DNA from: Ceraceosorus guamensis
Lineage: Eukaryota; Basidiomycota; Exobasidiomycetes; Ceraceosorales; Ceraceosoraceae
Direction: 5' to 3'
NCBI RefSeq assembly: GCF_003144195.1
Contig: NW_020290012.1
Location: forward strand, 298,616 to 362,615
Length of the DNA stretch: 64,000 nucleotides
The notes under the pieces are model-generated. The model was not told the origin of the DNA. It saw nothing but the letters and a program-made list of their open reading frames with translations, and ran no database searches. This document shows, in pieces, positions 35,019 to 49,062 of this stretch; positions within the stretch are counted from its first letter, which is position 1, and each line of letters begins with the position of its first letter. The position numbers and the translations under genes are program-made.

Positions 35019-37096
35019 ATGTCGCCCAGTGCCACTCGCAATCTCAATGCGGGAGCGGTGCCCGCTGCAATCTTGGAGGATGCAGCGCTCAACGCTTGCA
35101 TAGATGCGCTGCTCCCTCGCACTTACAGCTTTGAGATCCACAAGACGATTCATCAGATCAGGTTCTACGGCTGCAGCATGGTAGCTCTGCAGATGCCTGA
35201 GGGCTTGACTCTCTGGTCAACTGCAATTTGCGACATCATCGAGAGGTGAGCTAGCGGCTGGGCAAGCGCGGGATGACTGGTGGGTGAGCGCGACGGCTCT
35301 TGCGTACCCGTACTGACGAGCACGACGATATCGCGCACAGATTCACAGAGGCTGGAACGCTCATCATGGGCGATGTCACCTATGGAGCATGCTGCGTCGA
35401 CGATTACACTGCAAGGGCTTTAGGCGCCGATCTGCTCATCCACTACGGACACAGCTGCCTAGGTGAGTAGACCGCGCACGCTGGCATCTCAGCTCCTTGT
35501 TTCCCGTCGGAAATTATTCCTTGCCACCTTTGCTCACGCGCCGCATTTCACTTGCTGGGTCGCCTCGCAGTCCCGGTCGATCAGACCTCGATCAGGACGC
35601 TATACGTCTTTGTGGAGATTGCCATCGATGCCGCTCATCTAGCATCAACAGTCCGCGCCAACTTTCCCTCGTCGCGCGAAGAGTTTCGCAGGAGAATCTT
35701 GTCGGATGAAATCCAATCAGATCCTCCAGCTGCAACGAGCTCGAGAAGCGTCAGGCATGTGAATGTGCAACTGGAAGCGGAAGGGTGTGCTCGAGAGGAG
35801 GACGCTAAGCTCAAGATCGCCATGGTCGGGACTGTTCAATTCATTGCAGCGTTGCAGGGTCTCAAAGAAGACCTGGAGGAGCCTTGGCCAACAGAGGATT
35901 TCATGCAGGGCAGCACGGCTAGGCTAGCAATCGAGGGAAGCACTTCTGCACATCAGCAAGATTCTTCGTCTTCCTCATCAATTCCCCCATCCAGATCCGT
36001 CAGCCCGTACCCCAGTCCACCGAGGTACGACAGGGGCGCATACGCACCGCTTATTCCTCAGATCAGGCCCCTCTCTCCAGGCGAGATTCTGGGATGCACA
36101 TCACCTGTGCTCCCCGCCGATACAGATCTGGTACTTTACGTAGGGGACGGCCGCTTTCATCTGGAAAGCGTCATGATTGCCAATCCAAGGGTTCCCGCAT
36201 TCAGGTTCGACCCGTACGATAGGGTCTTTGTGAGGGAATTCTACGACCACGAGAGAATGCGAAAGGATAGGAGCGATGCGGTCAAGATGGCCAGGGCTGG
36301 TACTGCTACCGTCTCTGCTTCGAGACGGAAGGCAGAAGCGCCATCGATCCAATTCGGTGGGGAAATTCACACGGTGCAAGCCGCTACGCAAGTGGTACAG
36401 CAGCCCAAGGCTGCTGGTTGGGGTGTGATCCTAGGCACGTTAGGCCGACAAGGCTCCCTCTCCGTCCTATCCAACATCTCCACCATCCTTTCGCAGAGCT
36501 CTCGTTGCATCCCAGTAGTTCCCATCCTCCTCTCGGAACTCTCGCCCGCCAAATTGGCCCTTTTTGGGCCTCACCTGGACGCTTTCGTTCAGAGCTCTTG
36601 TCCTCGGTTGTCCATAGACTGGGGCAGCGCTTTTGAGAAACCTCTGTTGAGTCCTTATGAGGCTGCGGTGGCTGTGGACAAGACGAGGGGATGGGACGAG
36701 ATCAGGGGAGAAGGTGTGGGTATGGTGGGAGCTGAGAAAGCTAGTCGAGCAGTCCGAGAAGTGCGTGTTCCGTCTTTGGCGCCACCGAATCAGGGGGCCC
36801 ATTCATCAGAGAGCGAGGAGAGAGAGGCAAACGAAAATGATCGTGATGGGACAGAAGGACTGAGATCAGGCTCGGAAGCGGATTACCCCATGGACTTTTA
36901 TGCGGACGATTCTAGAGGCCCTTGGACGCCTAGACATGGGATGGCAGTCAAGAAGAGGTCGACGGCGCAAAATGGAGGTCTGAGCAACAAGGCTTTGCTC
37001 AGGAAAGCTGCTGCTGCGCGAGCTCAAGCACAAGCTCAAACACAGACGCAGACGCAGACACAGACACGGACATCTCCCCCCAACCAGGCGATTTGA
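35019..37096 (+). CDS. DPH1: DPH1, diphthamide biosynthesis Fe-S subunit
   Basis: With Dph2, Dph1 transfers the 3-amino-3-carboxypropyl group of SAM to the histidine of eEF2, the first diphthamide step, in the cytosol. Three exons (35019-35245, 35341-35462, 35571-37096) give 624 residues. Exon 1 has [12 protein letters not shown] and [12 protein letters not shown]. Exon 2 has [16 protein letters not shown], holding the first cluster cysteine, and [10 protein letters not shown]. Exon 3 has [21 protein letters not shown] and [11 protein letters not shown], which place the other two cluster cysteines. It is Dph1 rather than Dph2 because of YGACCVDD and the SIDWG ending of the catalytic part. The tail of about 170 residues after SPYEAAVAV is acidic then Ala/Gln-rich and finishes in a Gln-Thr repeat; that extension is unusual. 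Confidence 0.94.
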
Positions 37097-37394
37097 ACCT
37101 TGGATCTCGTTTCTCCTAGGACACCCAGTCACGCTCGACAATGCACGCGTCTCCCTCATTTGTAGCATAGCTCAAACACATGCATTTGTAATGATGGCCC
37201 ACGGAACGATTGCGTGTCGAGGGCACCTCTGACGAAAAGATGTCCCTCGCAGAGGTGGGCATTCGACAATGTGCTGCTGAGGAGGCGCGGTCGGACAGAC
37301 ATAGCTCTGTCGAAAACAACTTGATGCTGAACTTTTCAGTCATGCTGACCGCTCGACGACGTGCAGCTCGGGCTTGATCTTGATTGCACATCTC

Positions 37395-38179
37395 TCAAGA
37401 CCTTCTCGATTTGGCATCGAGCAAAGCGTGAATGTCGGAATTGTCATGAGCAAAGTCGGCTGATGAAGGGAGCAGGGTATGGGATGAGGGAGATGCGAGC
37501 AGTAAGCAAAGGCGGCATTGGTAAAGAAACCCATGGCCAACGCATCGCATACAGCCAGCGCTGGGTGATCAGTCTTGCAAGTTGCACTCACTGGGCAAGA
37601 AATCGCTAGGCTCCAACGTCTCGTCGTCGCCGTTGAGAATGTCCAATTGCATAGCTGCTAGACCTTTGTGCGTGCCGGCGTGAGAAGCGTGCATGTTTGG
37701 AAAGGGACCGTCCTGCGAAGTGGCGCCAAGGATGTGGGGGGGAGGATTGAAGTAAGCATCGGAATCGCACCAAAGTCTTTGTTTATTTATCCACTGCGTA
37801 TGCGTAGCTATCATCCACACCGCTCAGAGCAAGCCTGTAGCCGGTAGTCGCGTCCCATCCCACGATGATACGATCGCACATCAGAAACCCAGCTCACCTT
37901 GACGACGCAACCCCGCTCTAGCATGGTACGCATGGGAGCGCCCAATCCATAAGTGTTCCTCATCAAGTTCAATTTCAACTGATCCCTCGTCCCATTCCAC
38001 TGCTCCAATCTGGACTCCAAAGGATGATGAGCTGCGTGCGAATTCTCGTGAGAAAGACTTCGCGGACCATGACGCATGGCATCGTGAGCTCCTGCGTGCA
38101 CAGAGTGCGAAGTCTTTTCGAGAGAGACGCTGGAGGAGGTGCTGGGACCTGGGACTAGACGCAGCGATTGGGAAGACAT
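37395..38179 (-). CDS. UMP1: UMP1/POMP proteasome maturation factor
   Basis: This chaperone is built into 20S half-proteasomes and degraded when the mature particle forms. Three exons (38179-37898, 37712-37592, 37459/37460-37395) give about 155 residues, near the 140-150 of yeast and human. Exon 1 carries HHPLESRLEQWNGTRDQLKL and the hallmark RNTYGLGAPMRTMLER. Exon 2 carries MQLDILNGDDETLEPSDFLP, matching the conserved 'LDILxGxDETL' block. Exon 3, reached by the acceptor TTCATCAG, reads DFAHDNSDIHALLDAKSRRS and matches the family C-terminus; a longer alternative frame to about 37340 does not. RRS1 is divergent, 510 bases away. The downstream neighbour DPH1 is convergent, 298 bases away. Confidence 0.9.
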
Positions 38180-38689
38180 CTTAGAGCAGAATTGGCTGTT
38201 CTGAGGCTAGCGAGCTTGCTTGACGTCGCAATGCTGTTGCCGGTGTGCGTGGATTTTGAGAGTGGCTGCGTGCAGTCAGGTAGGTGGTGAGTGTGCAAGC
38301 CGCAATGGCATGGATGGCCATCCAAAATGACACTCACGATTGCCTAGGTGCTGCTGGTTGTACGCACACGCACACGCACACGCACACGCACAGCAGGCTT
38401 GCGACGCGCCTTTCTCTGTCCGTGCACAGCACAGCACACTGTAAAGGCAGTCTTGTCGTACGAGAAAATGTGCCCGGAGGCGTCCATGAATTTTTCTCGA
38501 CTGGGACGCGGCATCTTGGATGTCCGCCCGCCGCGTCTACGAATTTCTTGCTGCAACTTCACACCCGCCTAACCCACACTCACTCACTTTCGCTTTCAAA
38601 GCTCATCAAGTTACTGTTCAAAAAGTCTGCACTGTCAAGGCAAGCTGCTTGACTACGCAAGAGCAGGCTGAACTTCAAGTCTGGCGAGA
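38180..38689. other. Bidirectional promoter region, UMP1 / RRS1
   Basis: This 510-base divergent spacer contains the (ACGCAC)5 repeat and C/T-rich sequence near 38560-38600. No gene is seen. Both flanking genes are growth-related (proteasome and ribosome assembly), so shared regulation is possible. Confidence 0.55.
38362..38391. repeat. (ACGCAC)5 hexamer repeat
   Basis: Five perfect copies in the UMP1/RRS1 shared promoter. Confidence 0.9.
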
Positions 38690-39908
38690 ATGGCAGCCTC
38701 ATCTTCGACATCGGCCCAATTGCCGCTGCATCAACACATCGACACTGCCCTGCTGCTTTCCGTCGATTCGTCTGCCATTCCCTCATCCTTGACAGCAGCA
38801 TCCGAAGAGGCGCGCGAAGAGCTGCTGCGTAGTAGAGCGACGATCTCCACGCAAGCCTTGATCTCTGCGCTATGGGCCATCCCATCCAAGCAGCATCCCG
38901 ATCACGGACGGATAGCCCTGTTGCCTGCTCCGCTGTCCGTCGGCTCAGGCGGCACTCCTCTACCTCGCGAAAAGCCTTTACCAGCGAAGAAGGTCGAGAC
39001 GAAATGGGAAGCATTCGCGAAGCGCAAAGGAATCGATGGGAACAAGAAGAGGGACAAGTTGGTTTGGGATGATGAGAGGAAAGAGTGGGTACCCAGATGG
39101 GGCTTCAAGGGCAAGAACAAGGATGCGGAAGATCAGTGGATACACGAACTACCTCAAAATGTCTCCGACGATCATGATCCTGCAAAGGAAGCTCGAGCGG
39201 AACGCAAAGCAAGAAAATTGTCAAATGATGCGAAACATGCAAAGAATTTGGCGAGAGCGACGGGGGCTGCTCTCAGTACCTCTGCTGCTGCCAAGAGAGC
39301 TGCGGACCAGGAGAAAGCGAATGCAGGATTAGGCGGCGGTCCTCAGTCTGCTGCGGCGGAGAAGGCAGCAAAGAGGAAAGCGGAGAGGGAATTGAGAAAG
39401 GGACAATTGGATGCGGATGTCAAGAGGGCAAAGGTCAGCACCGCTAGCATGGGTAAATACGACAAGCAGCTCAAAGGCGAGAGCAAAGAGAAGGGTCTCA
39501 GGAGGCAGGTGAGTTTGGATGGTCAGGCTCGAGCGTGTGTCGCAAATGCGTCCCTCATCGCATCTGTCTCGTCTAATGGGCCTGCATCACTCACTAATCC
39601 ATTGCCCCCTGCTCCTCTCTTGCATGCTTCCATTCGCCCAACTTTTGCAGTTCGCACCAAACGAGCAAGACACTTCCTCCGAACGAGTTTCGCAGCTCGC
39701 GCTTATTTCCGGCTTGTCAAAGGGAGGTGCGCCGGTACGTTCGAAGCCCAATGCCAAGGGACAAGGAGATGCGGATCTGGTCAATGCTCGCAAGGCCGTA
39801 CGTTTCGAGAGCGGCGGGAGAGGAAGCTCTGCATTGGCGAGCAAGGGCGCATCGAGTCGAGGAGGTAGGGGAGGTAAAGCTTCTAGAGGAGGCAAGAGGT
39901 CAAAGTGA
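38690..39908 (+). CDS. RRS1: RRS1, ribosome biogenesis regulatory protein
   Basis: Rrs1 acts with Rpf2 in the nucleolus to bring the 5S RNP into pre-60S particles. Two exons (38690-39508, 39651-39908; donor GTGAGT) give 358 residues. The RRS1 domain is clear: PREKPLPAKKVETKWEAFAK, then KRDKLVWDDERKEWVPRWG and FKGKNKDAEDQWIHELP. The rest is Lys/Arg/Ala-rich, with KRKAERELRKGQLD and a Gly/Arg/Lys-rich tail (GRGGKASRGGKRSK) suited to nucleolar targeting. It is longer than the yeast protein (203 residues) because of that tail. ATG 38690 is the first in frame. Confidence 0.95.
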
Positions 39909-40547
39909 GCCAACAGTCGCGCAAGTTCAACCTCAGCGCTTTCCCCTTGTCGCGCACCTCCATCATCGCGCTTTCCCACGCACCGATACGTTTCCACGCT
40001 CACGTGCACCTTGCACACACACACACACACACACACATCCCGCCCGCACTCGATTCTTTTTCAATGCCACCAGTTCACTTTCAGAAGAAGGCACTGCAGC
40101 CGCCTGAGATGCACATCCAAATCCTTCATTTGATTTCCACCGTACAGCAGCCGTACACGATAGGACTGGACGTGCCAAGGCAGGGCACGCAGCCCAACTA
40201 ACGCACATCCAAAAGAGCCACAAATTCTCGACTCTTCTTACAGAGCGACTAAACCCAAATCAGAAAATGGGCAAGCGAGGCACATAAAAGTCGAGTGCGC
40301 CGGGGGGGGGGGGGCGTCGAGGGGATGAACGCGCGGGCCGACTTGCGTCGGCTAGACGGCTCGAGGTGTGAAGCGCAGAAAGTTGTTTGAAGCAAAAGGT
40401 GAAAGAAAGGTTCCAATCATGAAGTGGGGGGCCGCTAGCATAGGCTTGTCCGAGGTAGAGCAGCAAGTGACTCCGAAAGGAGCAAATTGCAAGCACAAGA
40501 GCCGCTATTGCGCCCTGCGCTTGCGGTCTCTCGCTCAAGAAACACAA
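39909..40547. other. Convergent intergenic region, RRS1 / HMG-box gene
   Basis: This 639-base 3'-to-3' spacer holds a (CA)12 repeat (40014-40037) and a 13-base G run (40302-40314). No gene is seen. Confidence 0.6.
40014..40037. repeat. (CA)12 dinucleotide repeat
   Basis: A perfect 24-base CA run about 105 bases after the RRS1 stop. Confidence 0.95.
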
Positions 40548-41860
40548 TCAAGCGCTGGTGCCCTCCTGGTACTTTTTCAGGGCGCGCTCGTACTGCTCCC
40601 TCATCTTGGCATACTGCTCCTTATAAGGCTGCGAACATCGCCCCGCAAAGTGTTAGCACCAAGCGACATGCGGCAAGGCTTGAGATCACGCCGAAGTTTG
40701 CACGCGGCACACTCACCCCCTGTTCGGCCTCGCTCAGAGCTTTATATTTGCGGCTCTGCTCCGAAACATACTGGCTCTGTGTCATCCCAGCTGGCCTCTG
40801 CTCTGCCTCCCCGCTGTAGAGCCAGAGCCAAAAGGGTATGGGTGGCCTTGTGGGTTTGTGTGGGTCTGCAAGGTTGACGATGCGCTTGGGTCTGTTTTTC
40901 AAAGTGCGCAGATGTCTGTTGAAAGCGTTTTGACGCTCAATGTCTTCTCTCGTCAAGCTGCTCTTCCACTTCTCGTGATCTGTGTTGGACACGGCGCGAA
41001 AGAAGAGTGAGTGATGTGCGCTCGCGCGTGCAGGCGCTTTCATGTGTCTTGAAATACGCACCAGCTAGATACTGAGCCGTGGCGGACTCGAACTTGTCGT
41101 TGTGTTGCTGCTTGTCCGCCTCTGACATGGCCTTCCACTCTTCACTCACGGCTCTGGTAATCTTTACTGTATCAACACCGCGCGTACCATCGGTTTTCGT
41201 CAAGGAAAATTCGGGCTTGTCCTGGAGGCTGGGGAAACGAGCAGTCAAGTACATAAGATAGGCGCCGCCAGGTCTTTTGGGTTCAAGCTCAGAAGGCAGA
41301 GGCACTAGAGAGAGGGTGAGCAAAGGTGGCGGTGTGGGGTGTCAGCGTGTGAGTTGCCCTTTGCGAGCATTCACCTGCCGATGTTGGCTCATCGCCGAGA
41401 TGTTTGAGCCAGAGCGCAACGTCTCATCACATCGACAAGCGCTGCTTATGTTCTCGGCGCAGAGGTCCCGTTGCAGCCTGCATTCTGGGTGCGCACCCCA
41501 GGCCTGTTCCTTCAACTCACCCTTGTTGCCGTTCGCATCCAGCTTGATCCAACGTTTATCCTTCTTCTTCTTCTTCTTATCTGCCGATGCCGATGCCGTC
41601 TTCTCCTTGTTCTTCTTTGTTCCACTAGCTTTGGTACTGTTATCCTTCTTCGCAGCCTTCTTCTCCTTCGTAGTGGCGGTGGTAGACTTCCGAGACTTGG
41701 TCGCAGTGCTGGAAGACTTGGCAGCGGCCTGAGATAAGACGGGCGTGGCGACGGTGCGTCGAGCCGCTGACAAGCTCAAATTGCGCACTTGCGATGCCAG
41801 CGGGGTCGCACTTGAACGAGCCACTGCTCGCGGTAGCAGACGCGCGCCGACGAAGAGCAT
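40548..41860 (-). CDS. Mitochondrial HMG-box DNA-binding protein (Abf2/TFAM-like)
   Basis: This is probably an mtDNA-packaging protein. The ATG at 41860 opens MLFVGARLLPRAVARSS, an Arg-rich leader without acidic residues and so a good mitochondrial presequence, followed by a Lys/Ser/Thr-rich linker ending KKKKKKDKRWIK. The first HMG-box is EPKRPGGAYLMYLTARFP with VSEEWKAMSEADKQQHNDKF; the second is KPTRPPIPFWLWLYSGEAEQ with YKALSEAEQ, joined by the last intron to PYKEQYAKMREQYERALKKY. The two-box layout plus presequence matches Abf2/TFAM rather than nuclear HMGB. Five exons or so; TGA is at 40548-40550. Divergent from ProRS. Location is predicted, not shown. Confidence 0.85.
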
Positions 41861-42940
41861 CGTGGCAGCGAAGCTGCGCGTGTCAAGATTTACGTGCACT
41901 TAAAAATGAGGGGCTGCTCGAGCCGAGGCGTGGTGGAGAGATTGAGGCGATGCTGCAAGGTTCAGCAGACCCCTTTTATCTCGATCCTAGTAGGAATCTT
42001 GACCCGGGACTTGCGACCGCGTGCTGCCAGGCTAAGCGCAACGCAAGCTATCAACTGCTCGTCCCTCGGCGATGATGATGAGATGGAGAGAGGAGTCGCG
42101 CGGTCCTAGGACAAAGGAGGCAAGGCTGACCTGTCCAGATAGCGACCGCGATGAGCGAGTGGCAGGTGATGGGTCGGGACAGTGCGTCTGCGAAGAGCGC
42201 TCGAGTATGAATGCAAATATGAAGCGCGGTGTGATGATGATGTGCGTGTGTGCACAGCGCCAGCGTCGGGGAATTACGAACTCGCTCGTGACTGATGAAT
42301 CACGAATCGTCTTCGTCGTCGTCGCGCCTGCTGCTGCTGCACATTCATCGCGCACGCGTGTGGGTCTGTGCTCTAGCTGAACCACTCGCTCGCTGCATGG
42401 ATCGCGCGCGGCGCCGCGCCTGTTGCACGCGTGGACGCGCAGCGCGCACCGGTGCATGCACGAACAAAAGGACGCGCTTGGGCGCCGCGTCGTGCGACCA
42501 AACCACGTGCCGGCCGGCCGTGGCCATGCAGAGTTGGGTTTTCTCGGCCGATACGTTTGGCGCATGACTATGAATTACTTGGGTTACCGCGCGCGCGTTT
42601 CGCAGCTTAATGTGTCTGATCAGTGACGAGTGCACGCCCTCGATCAGGAATTAATGTGAATGCGATTGCAAATGACTCGTGAGTACCTCGCCCACACATC
42701 GACTCACCCTCTTCGACTGCATCAACACCAACAGGATCGACATTTCCACATCAGTCAAGGAAGAGCGAGCTCAGCGCCGCATCACGGACCTTGCTGAGCT
42801 GCAAAGCGCCCAAGTTCTTGCGAATCGCGAGCGCCAAGACCAAACCGGCGTCTCGAGATAGTCACACGACTCGAGGGAGGCCCATCCCTAGCCTCTCGGC
42901 CCCCTCACCCAACCCAAAAGCCTCCTCTGTACTTGACAAG
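41861..42940. other. Divergent intergenic region, HMG-box gene / ProRS
   Basis: This 1.08 kb 5'-to-5' region carries heptamer elements (42280-42308, 42668-42678), GCGCGCG runs and a CGTCGTCGTCG stretch near 42310. C/T-rich sequence lies before the ProRS start. No gene is supported. Confidence 0.55.
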
Positions 42941-45780
<2,840 letters not shown>

Positions 45781-46048
45781 GTGTCGATGCAGTGCTTGAA
45801 GAATGCTGTGGAGGACAACACGTCACACGCCCCCGTCTTTGTTTGAAAGCCATGAATGCACGCACACGTGCTCGTACTCGTGCAGATGCGGGTGCAAATG
45901 TGCGAGACTATACGCTCGCTCCCTCCACTTGAGCTTTGGGCAGTCCGCAGTGCCACACGCACGGCTTGATGGTGCAAGAGAGTGAATTGATGGTTCCTCA
46001 GACTGAATTGGGAAAATGTAAGATCATCGATAAGGTTGTAGGAGATGG

Positions 46049-46106
<58 letters not shown>

Positions 46107-46325
46107 CGTCGCTGATAGCACTCGTACGTTGCTTGACATCGGCTTTGGCCCTGCAACAAGGAAGGAATGGAATGCTCCGGGGCACGCTGGACAGCAAAGG
46201 AGAGTGGGGGGCTAAAGTACAGGGAATGCTGGGACCAGAGAATGACAGGACGTGCTGGATCCTGAGGCGTAGATCGCACGTGGACTATAGGAGATGCTAC
46301 TAGCCGGGGTCTTGGATCGAGCGAT
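45781..46325. other. Convergent intergenic region, ProRS / Rab5-type gene
   Basis: This 545-base 3'-to-3' spacer is dominated by the 55-base G tract; an ACGTGCTCGTACTCGTGC repeat-like stretch lies near 45865. A long frame of polyproline over the tract is an artefact of the homopolymer. Confidence 0.6.
46052..46106. repeat. Poly(G) homopolymer, 55 bases
   Basis: An uninterrupted G run on the plus strand, preceded by GGGGA. It is far longer than the other G runs in the window (9-13 bases). It could be real G-quadruplex-forming DNA or an assembly artefact. Confidence 0.95.
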
Positions 46326-47515
46326 CTAGCAGCACCCTCCGCCTTGTCCTGACTGCCCGTTTCTGATATCCACGCCGTTCCTGCCCTGCGCAGGATCGAT
46401 CCTGCTTCCACCTCTTCCTCCAGCCCCGCCGGCCCTTGCAGCATTGGAAGCTGACTCTAGTGGCAATTTTCGAGCGATCATTGTAAATAGCTCGGACACA
46501 TTGTGCGAGTCCTTTGCCGATGTCTCGAGGAACAAGAGATTCTCTTCATTTGCGTAAGCTTGCGCTTCCTGCAAGGTACGAGCGGATGTAGCGAGAGTTT
46601 TAGCAATGAAGAATCAAAAGACGCGAAAACGTGTTGTGCAGAAGTCGTGCAGGATCTGCCTCACCTCTGCGGGCACCGCTCGTCTGCTCGCAAGATCCGC
46701 CTTGTTCCCCGCCAGTGCGATGATGATGTTCGGATCCGCTTGGCGCTGCAGTTCCCGGATCCAGGCTTTGGCCTTCTCAAGAGAAGACTTGGGTGGTGAG
46801 GCAAGCGCATACATGAGATCAGTATCTCCCACAGTGAAGCTGCCAAATTGAGCTGCCGAACTGGCCACGCGCGTCTCCACATTTGCGCAGCGCTTTTTCT
46901 AAACCATCGATAGCACTCACTTGTTGTGTGATGTCGTACACTACGACAGCACAATTTGCGTTGCGGTAATACATAGGGGCCAGTGACTTGTATCTCTCTT
47001 GACCGGCAGTGTCCCTGAAACGCAGCGGGAAACGGTCAGTAACGGTTTCGCATGCAGCTCTTCAGTCGCTTGCCGTATGCTTCAGGTCCTCTTACCAAAT
47101 CTCAAATTTGACAGTGGTGGACTCATCAAGGCTAACGGTCTGCGTCAAAAAAGCAGCTGTTGAGGGACAAAGATTGAGCAAGCCGGTCGAAAGACATTTG
47201 TAGGTTGCTGACCTGAACAGAGCTCTCACCTCCGATCGTGCTTTCTCTGTAGTCATCAAACTGATCTTTGACAAATCTGAGCACGAGACTGCAGGAAAGA
47301 GAAGTGCTTTGTGATCAGTGATCTGAAGAATTGCACCTGTTGCGGCGCTGCCAATCTTACCTGGACTTTCCAACGGCACTTTCGCCTGCATAATGGACAA
47401 CATACGGGACGCGCTTTGATTAGTCAAGAAGAGGTGTGCATCCTGGCGCAAGTCGCTCACCCAGCAAGACCAGCTTGAATTGAAGTTGCTTGGCTCCTGA
47501 TCGAGCAGCTGCCAT
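46326..47515 (-). CDS. Rab5/Vps21-type small GTPase
   Basis: An early-endosome Rab GTPase expected to recruit tethering and PI3-kinase effectors. The ATG at 47515 encodes [15 protein letters not shown], then short exons give the P-loop [28 protein letters not shown] (switch I, Rab5-like), [40 protein letters not shown] (switch II), [25 protein letters not shown] (NKxD) and [15 protein letters not shown] (SAK), and a Gly-rich tail ending GGGCC for double geranylgeranylation. The Ser of GESAVGKSS and the [10 protein letters not shown] block fit Rab5/Ypt51-52. About seven exons, intron-dense for a gene of this size. TAG is at 46326-46328. Which of the yeast Rab5 trio it matches is not resolvable here. 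Confidence 0.93.
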
Positions 47516-49062
47516 CTTGTGCAAGAGCGACTGCGCTGTATATTAAGAGTCGTAAAGGATGAATGAAGCTCTACAGACCAGCTTGTGTGGTGGTGTAGTT
47601 GATGCAAGATTGCTGAGGGTTTTGCGGATGCAAGGGGAAGGATATGCGGACCTCTTGAAGAGCTGCTCTTGATGGAGTCGCGCAGTGGACGTCGAGCTCG
47701 CAATCACAAATCGAGACTGCAAGGGCGGCTCAAGTGGCGTTGGCGCAGACTGTTGGCTAGTCAAGATCCAAGAGAGACGCTGACTGTTTGCAGCGCCCTC
47801 GATTTGCCGATAGGTGCGGCAGCCGCTGCGCAACACCTGAGATGCGAGCGATGGCGGGAGCGAGACTGTTGCGCTAAGTGCACACCGGGATGTATGCACA
47901 AGAGCTTTGCGTGGTGAGATGACAAGAGCTCAGCGCAATTGGAATCGAGGGTGTTCAATGTTGCGATGAGATGAGCAAGTACTCAAAACGGCTTGTGAGA
48001 TGGTGGAAGGTGGGGAGTGGATGTGGAGTTGCGATGAGATCAAGATGTCATCATCCCATCCCATCCCATCCCATCCCATCCCATCCCATCCCATCCCATC
48101 CCATCAGCCACGCGATGGCTCGCAATCTCAAATCACGAATTCACAACCTTGCTGCTGAACGGACGACCACTCACGACTCGACCCAAAACTAAACAAAGGA
48201 CTCGCAACTCGTGACTGTAACTTTGACTGCGCATGCGCATGCTCTCCTTTCAACTCTCGACTTGATTTGAAACTCCAGACACGACGCAGCTTATTAGCAT
48301 CTGCACCTGCTGCACCGCATCGAATGAGCCATACCACCACCGTATATACCGGTGTCGTACCCAACACCTCCCTACCGATCCAGGCGCATCGTCAGTGTCC
48401 TTTGGCTACGTCGTGATCTGACCTTAGGCCGGCTCACCCCTACCGCGTGCGCCCTCGGGCTGCTGCTGCATCCAGCATGCATCCTCCATGCGCAACCGAC
48501 ATCATCACCAACGGCTTGTCCACGCACCGACCGCTACGGCTGCAGATTCACGTGATCTGACTTCTTGATCACATGTTTGTGGTGATTGGAGCGCTATCAT
48601 TTGAATGAATAAATAAATCAAATCTTTCTAGGTCGATCTACAATTACAGGTTGAACGCTGCGAAAGGCTATTGAGATGTCAAAGATGTCAACGAGGCTGC
48701 TGCCACAGCGAGGGGGCCAGTCCGGCAGCTTACCAGCGGCGTGCATCTGAACGTATAATAGGTATAGGGAGCGCACATTTAGCAAGAGATGCAGCTGGCC
48801 GGACCAGGCAGAGGCGAAAAGCCACGTGGGCACGGGCGTGACGCGCCTCACCATGCTGCAGGCCAAATTCTGCCGTGTGTGAGTAGTCGTGTAGCAGAGC
48901 GACCTGCATACATCAAACTCACACTCATCAAGTTGGAAGAGTCAGAAGAGTCAAACTTCTTCTCGACGATACGTGTGCTTGCATTCTAAGCGATCAGCTC
49001 GAGTATCAAGACTGCTTTCGGCGTCACCAACACATCTCAAAGAAAGAGAGAGAGAGATCAGC
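47516..49062. other. Divergent intergenic region, Rab5-type / eIF3l
   Basis: This 1.55 kb 5'-to-5' region contains a (CATCC)10 repeat, heptamer elements (48120-48215), TATATACC near 48350 and an AGAGAGAGAGAG stretch just before eIF3l (about 49043-49055). The reading frames seen have no domain. Confidence 0.55.
48052..48105. repeat. (CATCC)10 microsatellite
   Basis: Ten perfect copies plus CATC, in the divergent Rab5/eIF3l spacer. Confidence 0.95.

Noticed and set aside
37340-37591. Longer alternative last exon for UMP1
   Set aside because: It gives a Cys/Leu-rich tail unlike the family; the TTCATCAG acceptor gives the conserved DIHALLDAK ending.
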